Positions 6,147-11,287 of a stretch of DNA of 11,287 bases are shown here, one piece after another. Within the stretch, counting starts at the first letter, position 1, and each line of letters opens with the position of its first letter. Under the pieces are notes generated by a model. It had not been told where the DNA came from and did no database searches. It saw only the letters and a list, made by a program, of their open reading frames with translations. Source of the DNA: UBA1543 sp964596375 (GTDB lineage: Bacteria > Pseudomonadota > Zetaproteobacteria > Mariprofundales > Mariprofundaceae). The stretch is from NCBI GenBank assembly GCA_964596375.1, contig CAZQTO010000075.1:1-11287 (forward strand), read 5' to 3'. The position numbers and the translations under genes were made by a program.

Positions 6147-8558
6147 TCATGCGGCAAAAGAGTCCACGATAATTGCCTGCCTGATCGCATCACGGGCCTC
6201 AAGCAGTAGCACGCTTTCCTGAGCGCTGAGCATTCCTGCTTTCTGCAGCCGGGATATTGCCTCATCCTCATCGTCACCTGCAGGTGCCTTTTTCCGCGCC
6301 TGTCTGAATTTACTTTCTGCATCCGATGCCCTGATAACAGCATCAAAGGCAAGCTCGATGCGCCCAAGGGGATCGTTGCTGTGATTGTTGATGTAAATAC
6401 CTTCGGTCAGGCGATCGCGCGCAGCTCCAGGCTTAAGAATGGTCGCTGCAACCGCACGCCCCAGGCTGTCATTAGCTGGCCGTCGCCGCCTACCCAGCGG
6501 AAAGATCATGAGCCTCATCAACAGGGCAATACTTTGCTGCGGGAAATTCTTCAGAAAGGCGTCAAGGGCCTGTTCCACACGCCATAAGGCATCCTCACAT
6601 ACCCAGCTAAGAAGAGCTTCGTCTTCAGCTGGAGATCCGGCAGATTCAAAATGCTTGATGGCAGCCGAGGCGATATACAGTTGAGCCAGCACATCACCGA
6701 GCCTGCCCGACAGGGACTCGCGGCGCTTCAAGCCGCCGCCCAGTACTGCCAGTGTGACATCCGATACCCAGGCAAGATTGGCACTGTAGCGTTCGATATG
6801 CTGTGCATAGCGGCGAGCCGGACCGGTTAACGGGGGGTTCGACAGCAGGCCATTGCTTAAGCCCAGCACAATACTGCGCACCTTGTTGCTGCCGGCAAAG
6901 CCGATGTGCGCGAACAGGGCATGATCGAATATCCTCAAGGCTTCGCTTTCATCCTGCATGGATACTGCATCCATTTCCTGCCGCAGCCACGGGTGACAGC
7001 GAATCACGCCCTGACCGAAGATAATCAGGCTGCGGGTCAGGATATTCGCACCTTCTACGGTGATGCTGATGGGAATGGCCTCATAGGTGCGTGCCAGGAG
7101 GTTGAGTGGCCCCATCGAAATCGCCGTGCCTCCGAATACATCCATGGCATCGTTGACCACACTGCGCATGCGTTCGGTGCAGTGATATTTTGCGATGGCC
7201 GACATGACCGAAGGCTTTTCCCCCTGATCCACGGCGATGCCGGTCAACTGGCGTGTGGCATCAATCGCATAGGTGTTGCCCGCAATACGTGCCAGCGCTT
7301 CCTCAACACCCTCCAGGTGACCGATCGGAGTGTGGAACTGGCTGCGTATCCTGGCATAGCCTCCAGTTGCGCGGGAACAAAGCTTACCGGCTCCTGCCGA
7401 TAGCGAGGGCAGGGAAATGGCCCGCCCGTCGGCCAGACATTCCATCAGCATATGCCAGCCCTGACCGGCGTATGTCGTGCCGCCGATAATCCAGTCCAGC
7501 GGGATAAATACATCGTGACCCTCGACAGGGCCATTCTGGAATGCCTGATCAAGCGGCAGATGGCGCCTGCCTTTCTCTACGCCTTTTGTGTCGGTTGGGA
7601 TCAGCGCCAGTGTGATGCCGCGTTCTTCATCTTCGCCAAGCAGATGTTCTGGATCGTATAATTTAAAGGCCAGGCCCAGCACCGTGGCAACCGGTGCCAG
7701 GGTGATATAACGTTTCTCCCAGTTCAGTCGTATGCCGAGAATTTCGCGCCCCTCGAACTCGCCTGTGCAGACGATGCCGGTATCGCGCATGGCGGCTGCA
7801 TCGCTGCCGGCCAGTGGGCTGGTCAGGGCGAAGCAGGGGATATCAGTCCCGCTGGCCAGGCGAGGCAGATAATGGGTCTTTTGTTCCTCCGTGCCGTAGT
7901 TCATCAGCAATTGCCCGGGGCCAAGCGAATTGGGCACCATGACTGTAACCGCAGCCGTGATGCTGCGGCTGGCCACCTTCATGACTACGGCGGAATGTGC
8001 CTGTGCGGAGAATTCCAGTCCGCCGTAATCTTTGGAAATAATCATGCCGAAAAAGCCTTGTTGCCGGATGAATTGCCATACATCGGGCGGCAGGTCGTGC
8101 AATTCGTGGTTGATCTTCCAGTCGTCCAGCATGTCGCACAGCTCTTCCACAGGGCCATCGAGGAAGGCCTGCTCCTCAGTAGACAGGGATGGGGAAGGCT
8201 GGGCCAGCAGTTTCCGCCAATCAGGCTTGCCGGAGAATAGTTCCGCATCCCACCAAACCGTGCCGGCTTCCAGCGCCTGCCGCTCGGTGTCGGATATCGG
8301 CGGCATCATCCTGCGGAAGATGGCGAATACAGGCCGGCTGATATATTGGCGGCGTAGCGGCAGGATATTCAGGGGCAGGAATATCAGCACAAAGACAAGC
8401 CAGCTTAGGCTGAGAACAATGGGCGAGAGAAGTCCGCCAAGGCTCAGCGCAAGCAGAAGCGAGGCAATGGAGCCCGTCCAGATTGCCAGTCGCGCGCGAA
8501 AAAACCCCAAGGCCATCATGGTAAGGATCACTGTGATCAGGAAGCAGTAAAAAGGCAT
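6147..8558 (-). CDS. fadE: Acyl-CoA dehydrogenase, FadE type, membrane-associated
   Basis: Catalyses the first step of fatty acid beta-oxidation, FAD-dependent alpha,beta-dehydrogenation of acyl-CoA to trans-2-enoyl-CoA. The 803 residues are close to E. coli FadE (814) and colinear with it. The N-terminus has two hydrophobic segments (about 5-18 and 29-66) for membrane association. Conserved FadE stretches include K-P-D-W-(K/R)-K-L near 111-117, F-L-D-G-P-V-E-E at 132-139, the D-Y-G-G-L-E-F-S active-site region at 177-184, and the FAD/substrate segment F-A-L-T-S-P at 243-248. The catalytic base is predicted to be Glu502 in I-T-V-E-G-A-N-I-L-T-R. The C-terminal ~280 residues are the FadE-specific extension (DUF1974 type). 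A strong AAGGAG Shine-Dalgarno (8565-8570) sits 6 nt before the ATG. The gene is divergent from the rpmF-plsX-fab operon, which is notable because it places fat breakdown next to fat synthesis. Confidence 0.96.
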   Translation of the reverse strand: MPFYCFLITVILTMMALGFFRARLAIWTGSIASLLLALSLGGLLSPIVLSLSWLVFVLIFLPLNILPLRRQYISRPVFAIFRRMMPPISDTERQALEAGTVWWDAELFSGKPDWRKLLAQPSPSLSTEEQAFLDGPVEELCDMLDDWKINHELHDLPPDVWQFIRQQGFFGMIISKDYGGLEFSAQAHSAVVMKVASRSITAAVTVMVPNSLGPGQLLMNYGTEEQKTHYLPRLASGTDIPCFALTSPLAGSDAAAMRDTGIVCTGEFEGREILGIRLNWEKRYITLAPVATVLGLAFKLYDPEHLLGEDEERGITLALIPTDTKGVEKGRRHLPLDQAFQNGPVEGHDVFIPLDWIIGGTTYAGQGWHMLMECLADGRAISLPSLSAGAGKLCSRATGGYARIRSQFHTPIGHLEGVEEALARIAGNTYAIDATRQLTGIAVDQGEKPSVMSAIAKYHCTERMRSVVNDAMDVFGGTAISMGPLNLLARTYEAIPISITVEGANILTRSLIIFGQGVIRCHPWLRQEMDAVSMQDESEALRIFDHALFAHIGFAGSNKVRSIVLGLSNGLLSNPPLTGPARRYAQHIERYSANLAWVSDVTLAVLGGGLKRRESLSGRLGDVLAQLYIASAAIKHFESAGSPAEDEALLSWVCEDALWRVEQALDAFLKNFPQQSIALLMRLMIFPLGRRRRPANDSLGRAVAATILKPGAARDRLTEGIYINNHSNDPLGRIELAFDAVIRASDAESKFRQARKKAPAGDDEDEAISRLQKAGMLSAQESVLLLEARDAIRQAIIVDSFAA

Positions 8559-8636
8559 CTATGACTCCTTGGGTGGGCAAACGGCTGTCGATGTTTCATC
8601 TTGCGCATGAATCTTGTGCCACTGGCCTGCACTCGC

Positions 8637-8642
8637 ATTATA
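8637..8642 (-). promoter_or_regulatory. Candidate -10 element for fadE
   Basis: On the minus strand this is a perfect TATAAT, about 80 bp upstream of the fadE ATG. It would give a leader of roughly 70 nt. The hexamer at 17-bp spacing (8660-8665, AAGCGG) is a poor -35, so the promoter may need an activator or may be a chance match. Confidence 0.35.
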
Positions 8643-8703
8643 GCTGACACGATTAATGCCCGCTTGAGCAGTCGTAACTTCAGCTTGTTTCCGGTAAGTT
8701 GTG

Positions 8704-8723
8704 CAAGTTGGAGTGCGAACTTG
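8704..8723. promoter_or_regulatory. Inverted repeat CAAGTT-N8-AACTTG overlapping the rpmF -35 (candidate operator)
   Basis: The arms 8704-8709 and 8718-8723 are exact inverted copies, and the right arm runs into the -35 hexamer. A direct copy of AAGTTG lies 9 bp to the left (8696-8701 and 8705-8710). The placement suits a repressor or activator of the rpmF operon, possibly one also acting on fadE. The regulator is unknown. Confidence 0.3.
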
Positions 8724-8748
8724 ACCCGGACGGTTGCATCACCATAAT
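8721..8748 (+). promoter_or_regulatory. Candidate sigma70 promoter for rpmF-plsX-fabH-fabD
   Basis: TTGACC (8721-8726) matches the -35 consensus at five of six positions. CATAAT (8743-8748) matches the -10 at five of six. The spacer is 16 bp. Transcription would start near 8755 and give a leader of about 100 nt before rpmF. It is the best promoter match I see in the intergenic region. Confidence 0.5.
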
Positions 8749-8773
8749 GCCGCGACCCTTTGCCTAGGCTTCA

Positions 8774-8801
8774 ACCGGCAGGGAAGGGCGATTGCGCCGG
8801 T
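8774..8801 (+). promoter_or_regulatory. Upstream leader stem ACCGGC/GCCGGT in the rpmF 5' UTR
   Basis: ACCGGC (8774-8779) can pair with GCCGGT (8796-8801) across a 16-nt loop. The loop contains a short GGCG/CGCC tetraloop hairpin that competes with the outer stem for base 8796. The arms share the ACCGG core with the downstream hairpin at 8816-8837, so mutually exclusive pairings are possible in the mRNA. Confidence 0.3.
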
Positions 8802-8815
8802 GCGCAGTAGTCCAA

Positions 8816-8837
8816 CAACCGGTATATGTACCGGTTG
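8816..8837 (+). promoter_or_regulatory. 9-bp perfect hairpin/palindrome just upstream of the rpmF ribosome binding site
   Basis: CAACCGGTA (8816-8824) is exactly complementary to 8829-8837, with the tetranucleotide TATG as loop. It ends 7 nt before the AGGAGA ribosome binding site. It could act in RNA as a leader hairpin affecting rpmF translation, or in DNA as an operator with CAACCG half-sites. There is no T-tract, so it is not an intrinsic terminator. Confidence 0.5.
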
Positions 8838-8844
8838 CGAACAC

Positions 8845-8850
8845 AGGAGA
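8845..8850 (+). promoter_or_regulatory. Ribosome binding site deciding the rpmF start
   Basis: AGGAGA lies 5 nt before the ATG at 8856. An earlier in-frame ATG at 8826 lies in the loop of the hairpin and has no such site, which fixes 8856 as the start. Confidence 0.85.
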
Positions 8851-8855
8851 TTGAT

Positions 8856-9038
8856 ATGGCAGTTCCAAAGAGAAAAACCAGTGTGTCCAAGCGCAAAATG
8901 CGCCGTGCCCACGATGCGGTTGGCGTTCCTGCTATGAGTGAATGCCCGAATTGCGGTGAAGTGATGCGTCCGCATCATGCCTGCGCGCATTGCGGCTTCT
9001 ACAAAGGTCGCGAGGTTGTGGCGACCGGCGAGGTCTGA
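8856..9038 (+). CDS. rpmF: 50S ribosomal protein bL32
   Basis: Small basic protein of the large ribosomal subunit, 60 residues, the normal size. It starts with the hallmark M-A-V-P-K-R-K-T-S-x-S-K-R, and a Zn-ribbon follows with two Cys pairs (Cys30/Cys33 and Cys43/Cys46), so this is the zinc-binding (C+) form. As in many bacteria it heads a cluster with plsX and fab genes, which links ribosome production to membrane lipid synthesis. The DUF177 (YceD) gene that usually precedes rpmF is absent; the upstream neighbour is divergent fadE. rpmF is followed after 62 bp by plsX and is probably cotranscribed with it. Confidence 0.98.
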   Translation: MAVPKRKTSVSKRKMRRAHDAVGVPAMSECPNCGEVMRPHHACAHCGFYKGREVVATGEV

Positions 9039-9100
9039 TTTTCCTTGCCGCGTTCCGGTTTGTTGCATGACACCTTATCCCATGAAAAACGGAATGCCCG

Positions 9101-10105
9101 ATGAGTCGCGTTCTCGTTGACGGTCATGGCGGTGATAATGCCCCCGGTATTGTTATCGAAGCGCTGCAACGTATTCATAAGGAATATGGAGAAAAGCTGA
9201 GCCTTGGCATCGTGGGTCAACCCGATGTTCTTCAGCCTGCGCTACAGGAAGCAGGACTTTCCGATGTCGTTCAACTGGTAGCAGCCAGTGAAATTATTGA
9301 CATGTGTGAACCCCCGGCCAATGCCTTGCGGCGCAAGAAGGACTCATCTATTCATGTCGGCGCACGCATGGTGCGCGATGGTGAGTGGGATGCTCTGGTC
9401 AGTGCCGGAAATACCGGCGCGCTGATGGCTATTTCAAAATTTATTCTTAAAACGCTACCCGGTGTGGATCGTCCGGCCATTGCCTCCATGATTCCATCCG
9501 AGGGCGGCAGAACCCTGCTGCTGGATGCTGGCGCCAATGTGGATAGTTCTTCCGAGCACCTCACCCAGTTTGCCATCATGGGCTCCTGCTATATGCAGGC
9601 TGCCGAGGGCATCGAATCGCCGCGCGTAGGTGTGCTGAATATTGGCTCTGAAGACATCAAAGGCACCGACGTCGTGAAGATGGCCGGTGCAAGTATCTCC
9701 GAGCTGGATCTGAATTATATCGGCAACGTCGAAGGTACCGATTTATTCCTTGATACCGTGGATGTTGTGGTTTGCGACGGCTTTGTCGGCAATGTGGCTC
9801 TAAAGACCATGGAAGGCGTGGCACATTTCCTGATGGGTAACCTTAAACGCGAACTGACCGGCAGCCTGATGGCCAAGACCGGCATGTTGCTGGCCTATAG
9901 TGGCATGCAACGACTCAAGGCGCGCATCAATCCATCCGAATACAATGGCGCACCGCTGCTTGGCCTCAATGGTATTGTTGTGAAAAGCCACGGTTCGGCG
10001 GATGCGCTGGGTTTCTCCAGAGCTATCGAGATTGCACATCGCGAGGTTGAATCGCAGCTTGGAACCCGTATTGTTGAATCCATGAATAAATGGCTAGAAC
10101 GTTGA
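9101..10105 (+). CDS. plsX: Phosphate acyltransferase PlsX
   Basis: Converts acyl-ACP and phosphate to acyl-phosphate, the acyl donor for PlsY in the first step of phosphatidic acid synthesis. It acts peripherally at the inner membrane. The 334 residues are typical of the family. Family motifs seen include the N-terminal D-G-x-G-G-D-N-A-P loop (7-15), K-K-D-S-S near 79-83, S-A-G-N-T-G-A near 101-107, L-L-L-D-A-G-A-N, N-I-G-S-E near 180, G-N-V-E-G-T-D, and V-C-D-G-F-V-G-N. In the N-terminal loop the usual Met of the D-x-M-G-G-D signature is His9 here. The Shine-Dalgarno is weak (GGAA about 6 nt upstream). The two nearby upstream ATGs (9082 and 9094) are out of frame, which supports this start. 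The stop lies 2 nt before the chosen fabH ATG, consistent with coupled translation. Confidence 0.97.
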   Translation: MSRVLVDGHGGDNAPGIVIEALQRIHKEYGEKLSLGIVGQPDVLQPALQEAGLSDVVQLVAASEIIDMCEPPANALRRKKDSSIHVGARMVRDGEWDALVSAGNTGALMAISKFILKTLPGVDRPAIASMIPSEGGRTLLLDAGANVDSSSEHLTQFAIMGSCYMQAAEGIESPRVGVLNIGSEDIKGTDVVKMAGASISELDLNYIGNVEGTDLFLDTVDVVVCDGFVGNVALKTMEGVAHFLMGNLKRELTGSLMAKTGMLLAYSGMQRLKARINPSEYNGAPLLGLNGIVVKSHGSADALGFSRAIEIAHREVESQLGTRIVESMNKWLER

Positions 10106-10107
10106 GC

Positions 10108-11118
10108 ATGCCACGCATCCATATCATCGGGGTCGGCGGTTATCTTCCGGAGCGGGTGATGACCAATAAAGACCTTGAATCCATTGTCGACACAGACGAT
10201 GCGTGGATTTTCGAACGCACCGGCATTCGCCAGCGCCATATCATCGCCGAGGGAGAGCACACCTCCGATCTGGCCGTCGCTGCTGCCAGGCAGGCACTGG
10301 ATGATGCCGGCCTGACCATTGCCGATATCGATGCGCTGATTGTGGCAACCACCACGCCGGATATGGTTTTTCCGTCCACTGCCTCCATCGTGCAATCCAA
10401 ACTGGGCGCTTCCGGTTTCCCCGCATGGGATATGCAGGCGGTCTGTTCGGGGTTCGTTTACGGTCTGGCACAGGCCGATGCGATGATGCGCGGCGGCATG
10501 TTCCGCCGCGTGCTGCTTATCGGTGCTGAGTCGATGTCCCGCATTCTGGACTGGAGTGACCGCTCAACATGTGTGTTGTTCGGTGACGGTGCAGGCGCGG
10601 TGGTGCTGGAAGCTCGTGATGCCGCTGATGAGCCGCAGGGCGGCATTATCGGTTCGGTACTCAAGGCCGATGGCTCCTATCGCCCGCTGCTGATGGCGCG
10701 TCATCCGCATCCGGGGGCCAGCCCCGATATGCCGGATATGTCGGTGGATGCCGCCGGCGTGGCCGCGGTTGAGATGCAGGGTAATGAAGTCTTTCGCAAT
10801 GCTGTGAACAAGCTTGGCGAGGTGGTCGGGGATGTGCTCGGGCACTGTCAGATGCAGCCGTCCGATATTGATTGGCTGATACCGCATCAGGCGAATATAA
10901 GAATTATTAATGCCACGGCGAAAAAGTTAAAATTAGGCACCGAGCGTATTGCCATTACAGTTGAGAAGCATGCCAATACATCTTCTGCCAGTGTGCCGCT
11001 GGCATTGAACAGCTATTACCGCGAAGGTAAGATTCGGAAAGGGCAGGTCTTGCTTCTGGAAGCCTTTGGTGCCGGGTTTGTCTGGGGCGCCAATCTGTTG
11101 CGCTGGAGCAAGGATTAA
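10108..11118 (+). CDS. fabH: 3-oxoacyl-ACP synthase III (FabH)
   Basis: Starts type II fatty acid synthesis by condensing acetyl-CoA (or another short acyl-CoA) with malonyl-ACP in the cytosol. From the ATG at 10108 it has 336 residues. The catalytic triad is clear: Cys113 in A-V-C-S-G-F, His260 in I-P-H-Q-A-N, and Asn290 in E-K-H-A-N-T-S. The N-terminal I-I-G-V-G-G-Y-L-P-E, the E-R-T-G-I-R-Q-R-H loop (CoA-binding region), F-G-D-G-A-G-A-V near 158-165 and C-terminal G-A-G-F-V-W-G are all typical. An in-frame ATG at 10090 would add six residues and overlap plsX. I prefer 10108 because FabH proteins usually begin just before the first strand. Neither start has a good Shine-Dalgarno, so coupling to plsX is likely. 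Confidence 0.97.
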   Translation: MPRIHIIGVGGYLPERVMTNKDLESIVDTDDAWIFERTGIRQRHIIAEGEHTSDLAVAAARQALDDAGLTIADIDALIVATTTPDMVFPSTASIVQSKLGASGFPAWDMQAVCSGFVYGLAQADAMMRGGMFRRVLLIGAESMSRILDWSDRSTCVLFGDGAGAVVLEARDAADEPQGGIIGSVLKADGSYRPLLMARHPHPGASPDMPDMSVDAAGVAAVEMQGNEVFRNAVNKLGEVVGDVLGHCQMQPSDIDWLIPHQANIRIINATAKKLKLGTERIAITVEKHANTSSASVPLALNSYYREGKIRKGQVLLLEAFGAGFVWGANLLRWSKD

Positions 11119-11120
11119 GC

Positions 11121-11156
11121 ATGAACACAACATGGACAGAGGGGAATAAGCGTTGA
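11121..11156 (+). other. Micro-ORF (11 codons) between fabH and fabD, possible coupling leader
   Basis: An ATG 2 nt after the fabH stop, preceded by AAGGA at 6-nt spacing, opens an 11-codon frame. Its TGA overlaps the proposed fabD start as TTGA. It has a better start site than fabD itself. It may serve only to deliver terminating ribosomes to the TTG start; no peptide function is suggested. It could also be chance. Confidence 0.3.
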
Positions 11157-11287
11157 GCGTAAACAACGGCTCCACTTTTGCTTTTTTATTTCCGGGTCAG
11201 GGCTCGCAGTCGGTGGGTATGCTGGGTGATCTTCTGGCTACCGAGGCTGTTGTGGCGCAGTCCTTTGACGAGGCATCCGAGGCTTTG
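11153..11287 (+). CDS. fabD: Malonyl-CoA:ACP transacylase, N-terminal fragment (runs off the right edge)
   Basis: Transfers malonyl from CoA to ACP, supplying the extender unit used by FabH and the other ketoacyl-ACP synthases. Only 45 codons are visible, but the N-terminal signature F-A-F-L-F-P-G-Q-G-S-Q (residues 9-19) followed by S-V-G-M-L is diagnostic, and the position after fabH supports it. The active-site GHSxG Ser lies beyond the window. No ATG is available: the frame has a TAA at 11147-11149, and the first plausible start after it is TTG at 11153, with AGAGGGG about 8 nt upstream. The identity is secure; the start rests on that argument. Confidence 0.92.
   Translation, partial: MSVNNGSTFAFLFPGQGSQSVGMLGDLLATEAVVAQSFDEASEAL

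Larger units (their letters stand above)
8559..8855. other. Divergent intergenic control region between fadE and rpmF
   Basis: This 297-bp stretch is the only gap over 100 bp between genes in the window. I see no credible gene in it on either strand; in particular there is no DUF177/YceD frame. It carries the fadE Shine-Dalgarno and a TATAAT on the minus side, the rpmF promoter, an inverted repeat over its -35, repeated CAACCG half-sites and the leader hairpin on the plus side. Confidence 0.8.

Noticed and set aside
6124..6153. Inverted repeats (CGCAT/ATGCG and CCGCA/TGCGG) at the fadE end as a terminator
   Set aside because: The stems are only 5 bp. On the minus strand the following run is A, not T, so it does not fit an intrinsic terminator.
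8559..8720. FadR- or PsrA-type operator for fadE
   Set aside because: CAAAC (from 8578) and GTTTC (from 8593) are present, but their spacing does not fit the PsrA palindrome as I know it, and no FadR-like site stands out.
8826..8855. rpmF start at the ATG at 8826
   Set aside because: It lies in the leader hairpin loop, has no ribosome binding site, and adds ten residues absent from L32 proteins. The ATG at 8856 has AGGAGA and the standard N-terminus.
9053..9094. Imperfect TTCCG/CGGAA stem between rpmF and plsX
   Set aside because: The paired arms are short with a large loop and internal mismatches, and there is no terminator-like T-tract. It is indistinguishable from chance.
10090..10107. 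fabH start at the ATG at 10090
   Set aside because: It overlaps plsX and adds six residues before the usual FabH N-terminus. It remains possible but is less likely.

Overview
The window reads as an ordinary chromosomal stretch of a proteobacterium with moderate GC. The best clue is a full-length, membrane-anchored FadE-type acyl-CoA dehydrogenase that is colinear with the E. coli protein from its N-terminal membrane segments to its C-terminal extension. A rpmF-plsX-fabH-fabD cluster points the same way. I favour a gammaproteobacterium or a close relative such as a zetaproteobacterium. A class 1B dihydroorotate dehydrogenase, rather than the membrane-bound class 2 enzyme, argues against an enteric. 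I see no mobile element, CRISPR array, tRNA or rRNA.

Left arm (1-8558): all genes are on the minus strand, in transcription order fadE (acyl-CoA dehydrogenase), a hybrid sensor histidine kinase, a UspA-type universal stress protein, pyrD (class 1B), a secreted thermonuclease-like protein, and an M48 zinc-protease lipoprotein that runs off the left edge. The gaps are short (72, 56 and 33 bp). The last three genes are packed tightly: the nuclease probably starts inside pyrD, and the protease ATG overlaps the nuclease stop as ATGA.

Centre (8559-8855): a divergent intergenic region of about 300 bp separates fadE from the rpmF operon. It holds a good sigma70-type promoter toward rpmF, a perfect TATAAT toward fadE, an inverted repeat overlapping the rpmF -35, and four CAACCG half-sites. 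Two of these half-sites form a 9-bp hairpin just upstream of the rpmF ribosome binding site. This is the most interesting non-coding stretch in the window.

Right arm (8856-11287): plus-strand rpmF (ribosomal protein L32), plsX (phosphate acyltransferase), fabH (ketoacyl-ACP synthase III) and the first 45 codons of fabD (malonyl-CoA:ACP transacylase). fabD appears to start at a TTG that overlaps the stop of an 11-codon micro-ORF.

The biological theme is that a beta-oxidation gene and the fatty acid/phospholipid synthesis operon are transcribed back to back from one control region. The other genes (signalling, stress, pyrimidine synthesis, envelope hydrolases) show no obvious shared pathway. 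I found no convincing wholly new system; the findings are mainly regulatory and gene-architecture observations.
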